The notes: generated from the sequence alone by a model not told the origin. A DNA stretch of 41,563 bases from Planctomycetia bacterium (GCA_005789645.1 SXXH01000238.1:1-41563); one strand, 5' to 3'; shown: positions 25,114 through 34,129, numbered from the stretch's first letter. Translations and numbers: made by a program.

Positions 25114-25173
25114 CTGCAACGGTCTTTGTCGCAATGGTCTTTGCTGCCACGGTCCTTGCTGCAACGGCCTCAG
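25114..25173. repeat. 4 x 15-bp imperfect tandem repeat
   Basis: Four 15-bp units of the form CTGCAACGGTCTTTG, differing at 3-5 positions, starting at 25114, 25129, 25144 and 25159. The last unit overlaps the stop codon of the TPR gene on the minus strand. Confidence 0.8.
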
Positions 25174-26360
25174 CGCCCGCGCTCGAGGCGACGCCAACGT
25201 TCGCCGGCGGCGAGGCGCCGTGCTTGATCGCCACGCTCGGACCACAGCGCCTCCAAGCGCTTCCATGCCGCCGCATCCGTGCCCGCGAGCTCCTCGACGC
25301 GCGCGGCCACCTGTCCGGCGAAAGCACTCGACGGCGCGATCAAGTCGAGCGCCTGCAAGTGCGCCGGCAGGTCGTCGCCCCGGAGCGCCAACCAACGACG
25401 CAGCGCCTGTTCGGCGCGCCGCGCGTCCCCCAGCGCATGGTGGACCAGGGCTCGCTGACGCGGTAGTTCGGGATCCCCGGGCGCGTACTCCTCGTCGGAC
25501 TCGAGTTGGCGCAAGCGCGCCGCGGCGTTCGACAACTGCTCGAAGCGCGCCCGCTCGAGCTTGGCGGCCTCGAGATCGCCTTGCTCCTGCAGCACCTGCG
25601 CCAAGACGAAGCGTGGCGCCGAATCGAAGGCGTCGAGCTCGACAGCCTTGCGCGCCGCGACCAGCGCGCGCGCAAGGTCCTCGTCGTCGTGGGCCAAGCG
25701 AGCGAGCCAGGTCCAAGCCTCGACATGCGTTGGCTTCGCCGCGACGACCTCCTCGAGCAAGGCGCGCGCGCGCACGGTCTCGCCGAGCCGCGCCAAGGAC
25801 AACGCCAGTCCACGCCGCGCCTCCACGTCGCGCGGCGCCGCGCGCAAGACGGCCTCGTAGTGTTCGCGCGCCTCGCCGTGGCGACCAAGCGTGTACAACG
25901 CATGGCCCAGCACGCGCGTCTCGCCCACGCGATCCGGACACTCCTCGAGGTAGCGGCGAGCGCACGCCACGGCGTCGGTGTGGCGCTGCAGGCGAAAGTG
26001 GAGCACGGCGCATTGGTGCAACGCGGGCGGCCAGCCAGGTGTTTCGTCGAGCAACGCGTACAACTCGACCAAGGCCGCGATCGGCGCGCGACGCTCCAAC
26101 GCGGCGAGCGCCGAGCGGTAGCGCGGCGGCAGATCCTCGGGGCGCAACGCCTTGGGATCGAAGCGCGTCCATCGCCCCGCGCTGGAGCGCGGCAATGTAG
26201 CGGGGTCGCGCGCCAACGCGGCTCGTTCCGCGTCGGACAAGTCGCCGCGCACGGGTGAACTTCCGGCCCGCGAAAGGTCCGAGTTGGTGGGGCTCGACGC
26301 GCTCGAAGCGTCCTGCACTTGCACGAGGACGGCCAAGGCCAACCAAGGAAGCAGGCTCAC
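25170..26360 (-). CDS. Exported TPR protein coupled to the ASPIC/UnbV gene
   Basis: 396 aa. The GTG at 26360 (MSLLPWLALAVLV signal-like segment) overlaps the stop of the upstream gene by 4 bp. After a linker, residues ~95-330 are TPR units: APIAALVELYALLDETPGWPPAL, YTLGRHGEAREHYEAVLRAAPRD, LARLGETVRARALLEEVVAAKPTH, then a last block with LVHHALGDARRAEQALRRWLALRG. TPR proteins are regular partners of ASPIC/UnbV proteins, and the coupling suggests a shared complex outside the cytoplasm. The C-terminus is basic (WRRLERGR). Confidence 0.82.
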   Translation of the reverse strand: MSLLPWLALAVLVQVQDASSASSPTNSDLSRAGSSPVRGDLSDAERAALARDPATLPRSSAGRWTRFDPKALRPEDLPPRYRSALAALERRAPIAALVELYALLDETPGWPPALHQCAVLHFRLQRHTDAVACARRYLEECPDRVGETRVLGHALYTLGRHGEAREHYEAVLRAAPRDVEARRGLALSLARLGETVRARALLEEVVAAKPTHVEAWTWLARLAHDDEDLARALVAARKAVELDAFDSAPRFVLAQVLQEQGDLEAAKLERARFEQLSNAAARLRQLESDEEYAPGDPELPRQRALVHHALGDARRAEQALRRWLALRGDDLPAHLQALDLIAPSSAFAGQVAARVEELAGTDAAAWKRLEALWSERGDQARRLAAGERWRRLERGR

Positions 26361-28003
26361 TTGCCCGCCCCTTCCTCGGGCGACGCAGGCTCCACCACGA
26401 CCAGCAACTGATCGACGGTCGGCGTCGCGACGACGACCGATCGACCCGAGAGGAAGCGCACTTCGACGCTCGCCACCGCGGCGCAAGCTCCCAAGCCAAA
26501 GTGCGCCTCGGCTGGCACGGCGGCCTGGTAGCCGCCGCTGGTTCGAATCTCGGCGGCGCGCCGGTTGCCGCAGGCGTCCACGATCACCCGCGCGCCCAAG
26601 GCATCGACCTTGCCGCCGGGGAGCTTGGCGCGCACACGCAGATGGTGGCGGTCGGAGTCGCGCACGGCGCGATTCAAGAGCACGTCGACCGGCCCGTCGA
26701 GCCGCGTGGCGACGAGGTCGAGGTCGCCGTCGCCATCCAGATCCCCAGCGGCGGCGGCGCGCGAAACACGCGTGCCCGCCACGAGCGGCGCCTCCACGAA
26801 GCGCAGCTTCCCATCGTTCAGGAGGAGCTGCGCACGTTGGGCATAGCTCGTGTCCGTCCCGGGCAGGTCGGCCTGCGGGTAGACATGCCCGTTGAACACG
26901 GCGAGATCGAGATCGCCATCGAGATCGAAGTCCTGCATGGAAGCTCCCCAACCAAGCAGCGGGATGCTGGGTCCGCTGATGCCGGCCGCCATGCCTCGTT
27001 CGCGATAGCCGCCGCTCTTGGTCGAACAGTACAACGGCGTCGCTTCGCCGCTGAACACCGTCACATAGAGGTCGTCGCGCAGATCGCCGTTGAGATCGCC
27101 CGCGGCGATGCCCATCGCGGCCATCTCGCGGCCGTTGGAGTCGTGCGACACACCACGCGCGAAAGCCACCTCGCGAAAGACGCCGGCGCCGTCGTTCTCC
27201 CAAAGGAAGTTGGGCATCGAGTCGTTGGCCACGAACAGGTCCGTGTCGCCATCCGCGTCGTAGTCGAGGGCCATCACGCCCAGTCCATAGCTCGGCGTCT
27301 GCGTCCCGATGCCCGACTCCTTGGTGGCGTCGACGAAGGTCCCGTCTCCACGCCCCTTGTAGAAGCGGTCGGCCTGCGGCGCGAGGCCCTCGGGACCGCA
27401 CATGACGGCATGGCCCTTCCAACGGCAGGCGCCGCTGGCGCGCGACTTGACGAACTGGGTGGAGAACTCGAGGTAGCGCGCGACATACAAGTCGAGCGCG
27501 CCGTCGGCGTCGGCGTCGAACAGCGCGGCGCTGGTCGACCAATCGCCCGGCTCGCCGAGGCGCGCCGACTCGCGCCAGCCCTCTGCGCCGTTCAAGAGCA
27601 CGCGCACCTGCCCTTGGTCGGTCAGCACGAGGTCGAGCCGCCCATCGCCGTCGATGTCGCCGGTCCCACCGCCCGAACCGAGTCTCAAGGCAGGCAAGGC
27701 CCAGCGTTCGCCGCCGCTCGCGAAAGTCCCGTCGCCCTTCCCGAGGAACAAGCGCGCGGGACGGGCGGGCTTGCCGGACTCGGCGGCCTCGGCGGTGGAG
27801 CCGTCGACCAGGACGAGGTCGAGCACGCCATCACCGTCGAAGTCGCCGAGCAGCACGCCGCCGCCATTGACCTCGGCGATCCAATCCTTGCGCGCACCTC
27901 CGTAGGCCGACTCCACTCCCGGCAACGCGCGCTCGGAGATGTCCTCGAACAGGGTGGGCGGCGCCGACTGCGGCACTTGGAGCAGGAGGAGCGAAGCAAG
28001 CAT
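26357..28003 (-). CDS. Exported FG-GAP/VCBS protein with ASPIC/UnbV C-terminal domain
   Basis: 548 aa from ATG 28003 (signal peptide MLASLLLLQVPQSAPP). Seven FG-GAP-type calcium loops follow, for example DFDGDGVLDL, DIDGDGRLDL, DADADGALDL, DYDADGDTDL and DLDGDGDLDL, predicting a seven-bladed beta propeller. Residues ~455-540 are the ASPIC/UnbV (CRTAC1-like) domain: LRVRAKLPGGKVDALGARV, GYQAAVPAEAHFGLG, VEVRFLSGRS. A secreted, calcium-dependent binding protein is expected; the ligand is unknown. It is translationally coupled to the TPR gene. Confidence 0.9.
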   Translation of the reverse strand: MLASLLLLQVPQSAPPTLFEDISERALPGVESAYGGARKDWIAEVNGGGVLLGDFDGDGVLDLVLVDGSTAEAAESGKPARPARLFLGKGDGTFASGGERWALPALRLGSGGGTGDIDGDGRLDLVLTDQGQVRVLLNGAEGWRESARLGEPGDWSTSAALFDADADGALDLYVARYLEFSTQFVKSRASGACRWKGHAVMCGPEGLAPQADRFYKGRGDGTFVDATKESGIGTQTPSYGLGVMALDYDADGDTDLFVANDSMPNFLWENDGAGVFREVAFARGVSHDSNGREMAAMGIAAGDLNGDLRDDLYVTVFSGEATPLYCSTKSGGYRERGMAAGISGPSIPLLGWGASMQDFDLDGDLDLAVFNGHVYPQADLPGTDTSYAQRAQLLLNDGKLRFVEAPLVAGTRVSRAAAAGDLDGDGDLDLVATRLDGPVDVLLNRAVRDSDRHHLRVRAKLPGGKVDALGARVIVDACGNRRAAEIRTSGGYQAAVPAEAHFGLGACAAVASVEVRFLSGRSVVVATPTVDQLLVVVEPASPEEGAGK

Positions 28004-28085
28004 GCGCACGCTCGAGTCTAGGCCGCGGCGGCGACGCGCGCCACGCGTCGCACGCGTGCTTTGCAGGATGGGGCCACCGGCGGAG

Positions 28086-28101
28086 CCCCCCCGGGGGGGG
28101 G
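28086..28101. repeat. C7G9 homopolymer block
   Basis: Seven C followed directly by nine G in the gap between the subtilase and ASPIC genes. Such tracts are prone to slippage, and to sequencing error. Confidence 0.8.
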
Positions 28102-28249
28102 CGGTCGGCGAGCGGCCTCGAGGCGCAGGACGGCGCGCGGGGCGACGAACTTGCAAGGTACGCTGACGGAGGCCGGGACTCGTCGGGATCGCCGACCAGG
28201 CCCGGCTGTCAACTTCACCTGACAACCGCCGCGTGGCGGCGCGCGCCCT

Positions 28250-30727
28250 TCACGGAGTCCAGACCACCGACAGGCCGTTGGTCAGGTTGAAGGTCTCCGC
28301 CGCGCAGAACGCCGCGGCGTTCCTGTACCAAGCCTGGTAGGTGCGCGTGCCGGGCGCGGTGACATAGAAGCTGATCGGCAGATCCACCAGATCTGGGTAG
28401 CTCGAAGCACCCGACACGTTGACCTTGGCGCCCAGGCGCACCACCGACCCCGCGGCGCAACGCAAGCCATCGCCGAAGCTCGAACCAAGGCCCCCGTTTT
28501 GCTGGGTGGTGCCTTGGAAGTACAGCGCCGTGCTGTTCGCCATGGCGGTGCCACGCAACCTGAAGTCGTCGTTCACGAGGTTCGCGGTGCCCGTGCCGCG
28601 CAAGGTGCCGGCCGTGCCCAGCGAGTTCAGGCAACCGGCGTTGGAGCCCGCGGGGGATGCATTGCCGCACGGGCAAGCCGAGCCAGATCCATCGCCGAAG
28701 CAGAACGGCGTGCCCGAAGCGATGACCAGATCGCCAGTCGCCACCACCGCGTAGCCGCAGGGACCTTGCGGCACGGATGCGCCCACCACACGAACGGTCC
28801 ATGTGCCGGGCAGCGGAGCGTTGAAGGTGGCGCGCTCGACATTGTTGATCGCGTCGGCTGTGCCGCCGGAGATGGTGGCGCCCGAGGCGTACACATTCCC
28901 GCGGTGGAGCGTGCCGTTGGGAGAAACCACCTCGAGGTTGAGGTTGTTGACCGCTGCGTTGGTGGCGTTGACCGCGCCGGCGAAGTCGGTGAAGGCCATG
29001 GTGATCTCGAGCGGCTGCGTCGAGGTGGCGACGTCGATCGTGTAGGTGCGCGTGGCTCCTGTGGTCACCCCCGCGGCGCGGCGCACATCGACCAGCCACA
29101 TGCGGCCTGGATCCCCCGGCAAGCGCAACGACTCGTCGAGCACGATGCGCCCCCAACCTTCGGTGTTGTTCGGCACCGTGGCGGAGACGCCGGTCATGTC
29201 CTGGCACGTGTTGAGCAAGGTGGCCTTGACGAGCGCCGCCGTGGGCGTGAATGCGTCGCCCGCGTTGGCCGAGCCGGAGGGGTGGTACCCCTCGAGGTAG
29301 TACTGGCGCACGAGAGCCGCGGCCGCCGTGGCGGCCGGACAGGCCATGCTCGTGCCCGACAGCGAGCTGGTCCCGCACGAGGCGGTCGAGGCGGACACGA
29401 TGTTCGTGCCTGGCGCGAACAAGTCCGGCTTGCGCCGCCCGTCGGAAGTCGGCCCGACGCCCCCACCGCCCTTGCTCATGTAGGAAGCGCCGTTCAGCGC
29501 GTTGCCCACGGCCAGCAAGTTCTTGGCGTTCTCGGGGTTCTTGAGCGTGGACAAGTTCGTCTCGGCGAACAGCACGAGGTTCTCCTCGTTGGCCCACATG
29601 AAGGCGTCGATCGCGTTGCAATGCGAGTTGTACGCGGTCGTGCTGTCGTTGCCCCACGAGTTGGTGTGCAAGCGCGCGCCGTTGTTGCGGTGCGTCGTCG
29701 CGAGCGAACTCCAAGCCGCGGCCGAGTAGTTGCTGCTGTGGGCCAGTCTCGAGAGATAGGCGAGGCCGCGGTTGGCGGTCGAGCCGTTGACCGGCTGCGC
29801 GTCGCCCGCCACCGTGCCGGCGGTGTGGGTGCCATGCAGGTCGGCCGCGCCCGACCCGGAGGTGTAGACGATCTTCCTGTGGCTCGGTCCGATGGGATTG
29901 GCCGGATCGGAGAAGTAGCACGAACCGGACGCCAAGGGGCCATCCATGTGGCCGATGATCTGTCCATCCCCGCGCAATCCGGCGTCCCATAGGCGACGGC
30001 TGTTGGTCGAAGCCGTCTGCACGGACCAAGTCATGGTCGTGTTGCGCGTGGTGACGAGGCTCTCGGGCTCGACCCATTGCACGTCGGCGAGGCGCGCGAG
30101 ATCCCGCGCGAGACCCGCGCGTGCTGGGACCAGCAGCAGCCAGCGGCCGACCTGCTCGTGCACTTCGGCCACCTCGACGCCCAGGGACTCGACTTGGGAG
30201 CGCAAGGCTGCGGCGGAGACGCCAGCGAAGCCAAGCACCGCGAGGCGGGCGGGCGCGGTGCCGGCGAGGAGCGCGGGTTCGATGCGCCAAGCGGGGTGGA
30301 GCGGCGCCGACCACGCCACCAGGCCCGCGGCGGCGCCAGCGTCGACCATGGTGGAAGTGCCGCGCACGATCCAAGCCCGGCTGGGGATGTAGTCCATCAG
30401 CTCGAGGCCGAGTGCACGCAATCCTTGCTTGTTCACTTCGTCGACCTCGGAGTCGAGTTGCACCAGGAAATAGCTCGAATCGGCGCGTTCGACGCGCAAC
30501 TCCTCGGGAAGGGCCGGGCCGGCGCCGCGAGTGTCGAAGCCCCCCAAGCGCAGCGAGAGCCAGCGCGGAGCTTGGGCCAAGGCGTTGGCTTCATCGAAGG
30601 ATGGAGTCCGCGAGGGTTCGAGCTGCACCTGTCGCGCTGCCGCGGGAGCCACGCAGATCCAAGCGATTCCGAGGACCAGCGAAAAAGTGCCGAGAGGAGA
30701 TCGAGATGTTGTGCGGATTGGCTGCAT
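28250..30727 (-). CDS. KP-43-like subtilisin-family (S8) protease with planctomycete C-terminal domain
   Basis: 825 aa from ATG 30727 (MQPIRTTSRS, then a hydrophobic signal core). Residues ~75-225 resemble a propeptide. The catalytic triad is Asp262 (GQIIGHMDG), His298 (DLHGTHTAGT) and Ser460 (LSGTSMACPAA), with oxyanion Asn391 in FAETN. The beta domain after the catalytic part (ITMAFTDFAGAVNATN, NNLNLEVVSPNGTLHRGN) is typical of KP-43-type S8 proteases. The last ~150 residues are the shared tail: CFGDGSGSACPCGN, GCLNSLGTAG, FGDGLRC, RTYQAWYRN, FNLTNGLSVVWTP. It is expected to act outside the cytoplasm. It lies 240 bp downstream of the FG-GAP gene, whose product has a nearly identical tail. 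Confidence 0.9.
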   Translation of the reverse strand: MQPIRTTSRSPLGTFSLVLGIAWICVAPAAARQVQLEPSRTPSFDEANALAQAPRWLSLRLGGFDTRGAGPALPEELRVERADSSYFLVQLDSEVDEVNKQGLRALGLELMDYIPSRAWIVRGTSTMVDAGAAAGLVAWSAPLHPAWRIEPALLAGTAPARLAVLGFAGVSAAALRSQVESLGVEVAEVHEQVGRWLLLVPARAGLARDLARLADVQWVEPESLVTTRNTTMTWSVQTASTNSRRLWDAGLRGDGQIIGHMDGPLASGSCYFSDPANPIGPSHRKIVYTSGSGAADLHGTHTAGTVAGDAQPVNGSTANRGLAYLSRLAHSSNYSAAAWSSLATTHRNNGARLHTNSWGNDSTTAYNSHCNAIDAFMWANEENLVLFAETNLSTLKNPENAKNLLAVGNALNGASYMSKGGGGVGPTSDGRRKPDLFAPGTNIVSASTASCGTSSLSGTSMACPAATAAAALVRQYYLEGYHPSGSANAGDAFTPTAALVKATLLNTCQDMTGVSATVPNNTEGWGRIVLDESLRLPGDPGRMWLVDVRRAAGVTTGATRTYTIDVATSTQPLEITMAFTDFAGAVNATNAAVNNLNLEVVSPNGTLHRGNVYASGATISGGTADAINNVERATFNAPLPGTWTVRVVGASVPQGPCGYAVVATGDLVIASGTPFCFGDGSGSACPCGNASPAGSNAGCLNSLGTAGTLRGTGTANLVNDDFRLRGTAMANSTALYFQGTTQQNGGLGSSFGDGLRCAAGSVVRLGAKVNVSGASSYPDLVDLPISFYVTAPGTRTYQAWYRNAAAFCAAETFNLTNGLSVVWTP

Positions 30728-30787
30728 GACTTGTGGACCTGTGTGGCGCTTGGCGCGGGAGACGCTACGCCAGCCGCTGGACGGAGG

Positions 30788-30816
30788 CTCGTCGGCCCGG
30801 GATCCTTGCCGACGAG
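30788..30816 (-). terminator. Hairpin downstream of the FG-GAP gene
   Basis: A perfect 9-bp stem (CTCGTCGGC/GCCGACGAG) with an 11-base loop, in the gap between two minus-strand genes. It lacks a U tract, so the terminator call is weak. Confidence 0.4.
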
Positions 30817-30898
30817 GATTCGAGCAAGCCGTGCGGCCGCTGCTTGGAGGCGAGCAGTCCCTCCAAGCGACACCAAGGGCCGAGCCCGGACTTCCAAG

Positions 30899-30912
30899 CG
30901 AGTTCGAACTCG
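30899..30912. promoter_or_regulatory. 14-bp perfect palindrome upstream of the subtilase gene
   Basis: CGAGTTCGAACTCG, 172 bp upstream of the subtilase start. It is the size and symmetry of an operator for a dimeric repressor; no regulator is identified. Confidence 0.3.
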
Positions 30913-30967
30913 TGCACACCGCGTTGTCCACGAGCGCGCCGGCCGGCCGTGGCGGCTCGATCCCCGC

Positions 30968-33229
30968 TCAGGGGGCCCACGCCACCGACAAGCCGTTGGT
31001 CAGGTTGAAGGTCTCCGCCGCGCAGAACGCCGCGGCGTTGCGATACCAGACCTGGTAGGTGCGCGTGCCGCCGACCGGCACCGCGCCGCGCACCGAGATC
31101 GACGGATCGCCGGCGCCGGGGAAGGTCGACTGTCCAGCGGCGTTGACCTTGGTGCCGAGGCGAATGACCGACCCGGCGGCGCAGCGCAAACCGTCGCCGA
31201 AGACGGTGCCCAGGCTCGCGCCGGCCTGCGTAGTGCCTTGGAAGTACAGCGCGGAACTGTTCGCCATGGCGGAGCCGCGCAACTGCAAGCTGTCGGCCGC
31301 GATGCTGGCCACGCCGAAGCCGCGCAGCGCTCCAGCCGTGCCAAGCGAGTTGAGGCAACCAGCCGCGGCTCCCGCCGGCGACGCGTTGCCGCACGGACAA
31401 GCGGCGCCGGAACCATCGCCGAAGCAGTACGGCGTGCCGGTATCGGTCGCGGGCAAGACGAGCGTGGGCAAGGCGACCATGGTCGTGTTGCCGCTCCAAT
31501 CGACGAAGCGCAGCTGCCGCGCGATGCCGGTGCCGGCACCCGCGCCGGGCGCCGTGGTGGCGAAGCGATACTGCTGGCCACCTTGATGCAGGCCTTGCGC
31601 GCTGGTCCACGCCCCGGGGGCGACCGTGAAGTTGGCCGAGCCGCCCTGGCTGGTCGTCACGGCATACGAGCCCGGCACGACGCACCCGACCACCAAGGTC
31701 GCGCTCGGCGCGACATTGCCCGACCATGGACGCGGACCAGCGACCTGCACGCTGGCGCTCGTGGGCCCTTCGTTGCGCAACGCGAGCAGCGTGCCCGCCG
31801 GGACGCTCGCGGGCAGCGGCAAGACCGCGCCGTTGAAGCCCACCGCCACCTCGTTGGCGATGGCCGACACGGGAATCGACTCGATCCAGCCGCGCACGTG
31901 GTTCACGCCGTCGTCCAGCACTTGGTCGCGGATCTTCGCCTTGGCGATCCAGGGCCCGCTGCCACCGGCCGCGGAATCGGCCTGCACGGCCACCACCACC
32001 GGCGCGCGAGCGTCGATGGCGCCCGTGTTGCGGTAGAACTTGTTGGTGTACACGCCCGACTCGCCCTGCACGGTGATGATGTCGTGGCGTCCGTCGTTGT
32101 TCAGGTCGGCGATGGCCACATCGAGCGTCGAGTCGGCTTGAGCTTGGATCACGCCCGCGAGCGTCATCGTGCCCGCGCCGTTGTTGGCGTAGATCTTCTC
32201 GCTCGAGCCCAGCGAACCGACCACCACGTCGTAGTCGCCATCCATGTCGTGGTCGAACAAGGCGATCTCGTTGTCGTCGTCGGCGCCGTAGGTCTGCTGC
32301 TGGGTGTAGTTGAAGGTGCCCGCGGCCAGGTTGCTCCGCAGCGTGCCTTCCACGAAGCCCGACAGCGACACGAAGACGAGATCGAGGTCCGCGTCGCCAT
32401 CGAGGTCTCCCAAGTCGACCTCGTAGGTGTTGCCGGAGGCGCTGGCGATCAGGTTCGAGCGGTCGGTGAAGGCGCCCGTGCCGTCGTTCGTCATCAAGTA
32501 GTGCGCGCTGCCGGCGGTGGTGCCCTTGTTGGACCCCAGGAAGTCGATGTCCCAATCGCCGTCGAGATCGGCGAGCTGCACGTCCATCTGCCCGCGCTTC
32601 AAGGGCACCGTGGCCGCGAAGGCCGCGTCCTCGACGAAGAAGCCCGCGCCATCGTTGCGGTAGAGCCGCGGCCGGCGCGTGGTGGCGGCCGAGGTGTTGT
32701 ACGCGTCGTTGATCATGACATCGAGGTCGCCGTCGTCGTCGATGTCGCCGAAGGCGGCGCCGCCCGAGTTGAGCAGAGTGGTGAAGCCGCGCGCCGCGCC
32801 TTCGAAGTCGAAGAAGCCCGGCTGCGCCGCGCCGCGGTTCATGTAGAGGAAGGGCAGCTGCGTCGAGAAGGCGTTGGCGAACAAGGCGTCGGTCCAGCCA
32901 TCGCCGTCGAGGTCGCCGGTCGTCACGCCCTTGGCGTTCGAGGTGTGCGTGCCGAGGCGCGCGATCGACTCGTCGACGATGGTCCAGCTCTGGCCTTGGG
33001 AATGCTGGTTGATCCACAGGCGGTTTTGGCGCTGGGTGCCCGCGGAGGCGAAACCGTCGCCGTCGGCCACGAAGATGTCGAGGTCGCCGTCCTGGTCGAC
33101 GTCGGCGCACTCGACCCCTTCGCTCCAGAAGGCCGTGCCCGGGAAGGCGGTGACTTGCTGGAACTGCTGGGCACCCGCGGACGCGGAGAGGAGGACCGGC
33201 AGGGCAAGGGCGGTGAGGGGCTGCTTCAT
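30968..33229 (-). CDS. Exported FG-GAP repeat protein with planctomycete C-terminal domain
   Basis: 753 aa from ATG 33229 (signal peptide MKQPLTALALPVLLSASAGA). At least six FG-GAP/VCBS calcium loops are present (DVDQDGDLDI, DLDGDGWTDA, DIDDDGDLDV, DLDGDADLDL, DHDMDGDYDV, DLNNDGRHDI), then a beta-sandwich-like region (~400-600). The ~150-aa tail is almost identical in motifs to that of the subtilase: CFGDGSGAACPCGN, GCLNSLGTAG, MANSSALYFQGTTQ, FGDGLRCAAGSV, RTYQVWYRNAAAFC, FNLTNGLSVAWAP. A secreted or surface adhesion-like role is inferred. Divergent from thiE. Confidence 0.88.
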   Translation of the reverse strand: MKQPLTALALPVLLSASAGAQQFQQVTAFPGTAFWSEGVECADVDQDGDLDIFVADGDGFASAGTQRQNRLWINQHSQGQSWTIVDESIARLGTHTSNAKGVTTGDLDGDGWTDALFANAFSTQLPFLYMNRGAAQPGFFDFEGAARGFTTLLNSGGAAFGDIDDDGDLDVMINDAYNTSAATTRRPRLYRNDGAGFFVEDAAFAATVPLKRGQMDVQLADLDGDWDIDFLGSNKGTTAGSAHYLMTNDGTGAFTDRSNLIASASGNTYEVDLGDLDGDADLDLVFVSLSGFVEGTLRSNLAAGTFNYTQQQTYGADDDNEIALFDHDMDGDYDVVVGSLGSSEKIYANNGAGTMTLAGVIQAQADSTLDVAIADLNNDGRHDIITVQGESGVYTNKFYRNTGAIDARAPVVVAVQADSAAGGSGPWIAKAKIRDQVLDDGVNHVRGWIESIPVSAIANEVAVGFNGAVLPLPASVPAGTLLALRNEGPTSASVQVAGPRPWSGNVAPSATLVVGCVVPGSYAVTTSQGGSANFTVAPGAWTSAQGLHQGGQQYRFATTAPGAGAGTGIARQLRFVDWSGNTTMVALPTLVLPATDTGTPYCFGDGSGAACPCGNASPAGAAAGCLNSLGTAGALRGFGVASIAADSLQLRGSAMANSSALYFQGTTQAGASLGTVFGDGLRCAAGSVIRLGTKVNAAGQSTFPGAGDPSISVRGAVPVGGTRTYQVWYRNAAAFCAAETFNLTNGLSVAWAP

Positions 33230-33444
33230 GGGGATCCGTCGGGGAGGACTGCGGCCGTGCGGGTTGGCTGCGATGCGGCCCGGCCAAAGTGTGGCCCAAG
33301 CTACCCCTGCAGGCGGCGCGGCGGTGACTCGAGGACGCGAAAAAGGCCGATTTGCTCCCTGCAATCGCCGCGGGATGTGGTGCGCATCCGCTGCGGACCC
33401 GTCCAGCCCGCGTCCAGGCAGCGCATGGGATAGAGTGGACCGGC

Positions 33445-34116
33445 GTGCGCAACCGCCTGCAGGAAGCCCGTTTGATGCTGCTCGTGTCGCCGGAACTGGC
33501 GCCGGGCGGGGATTTGCTCGAACGCGTGGCCGCCGCCCTGCCCCATGTGGATGTGTTGCAGGCGCGGCCCAAGGACCCGCGCACCCAACCCTCTCCCAAG
33601 GCTCCTTGCCCGGCCCGCGCGACCTTCGACTTGGCGCGCGAGCTGCTGCGGTTGGTGCGCCAGCGGCGCTCCGAGGCCCTGGTCCTGGTCGACGATCGGG
33701 TGGACGTGGCGCGGGCGCTCTTCGACGAGGGCTTGGCGGGGGTGCACTTGGGCGCCGACGATTGCCCGGTGGAAGTGGCGCGCGCGCACCTTGGCGACGA
33801 GGCGCTGGTGGGCTTGTCGACCCACTCCTTCGAAGATGTGCTCGCGGCCCAGGACCACCCCGTGGACTACCTCGGCTTCGGGCCCGTGCACGCCACGGCC
33901 ACCAAGGGCTACGCGCGCGGACTCGGCGCCACCGCCGCGTGGCTGGCGTGCGAGGCGAGCCCCTTGCCGATCTTCCCCATCGGCGGCATCGACGCGCACA
34001 ACGCCGTCGAGCTCGCCCGCTGCGGCCGCGCGTGCGTGGGCTCGGCGATCCTGGCCGCCGACGATCCCGCCGCCGCCGCGCGCGCCATCCGCGCCGCGCT
34101 CGAGGCGGGCGATTGA
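33445..34116 (+). CDS. thiE: Thiamine-phosphate synthase (ThiE-like)
   Basis: 223 aa. ThiE joins HMP-pyrophosphate and thiazole phosphate. Family motifs: LLVSPEL (first strand), LQARPKD (Q-x-R-x-K), VHLGADD, GLSTHSFED, YLGFGPVHATATKG, FPIGGID. The spacing is usual except for a Pro-rich insert after the second strand (KDPRTQPSPKAPCPAR). GTG 33445 gives the normal short helix before strand one; ATG 33475 has a better ribosome site (AGGAAG) but would start directly on the strand. It stands alone, convergent with queA. Confidence 0.82.
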   Translation: MRNRLQEARLMLLVSPELAPGGDLLERVAAALPHVDVLQARPKDPRTQPSPKAPCPARATFDLARELLRLVRQRRSEALVLVDDRVDVARALFDEGLAGVHLGADDCPVEVARAHLGDEALVGLSTHSFEDVLAAQDHPVDYLGFGPVHATATKGYARGLGATAAWLACEASPLPIFPIGGIDAHNAVELARCGRACVGSAILAADDPAAAARAIRAALEAGD

Positions 34117-34129
34117 ACGGACGCGCCTT

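Larger units (their letters stand above)
24864..25169. other. Convergent intergenic region with pyrimidine tract, hairpin and minisatellite
   Basis: 306 bp between the zinc-ribbon gene (+) and the TPR gene (-). It holds the CTCT/CTGT tract, the 15-bp-stem hairpin and the 4 x 15-bp tandem repeat listed separately. No gene is supported. Confidence 0.6.

Noticed and set aside
26535-26560. GGTTCGAATC resembling a tRNA T-loop
   Set aside because: The flanking bases do not make a T-stem, no anticodon arm is found, and it lies inside the ASPIC/UnbV coding sequence.
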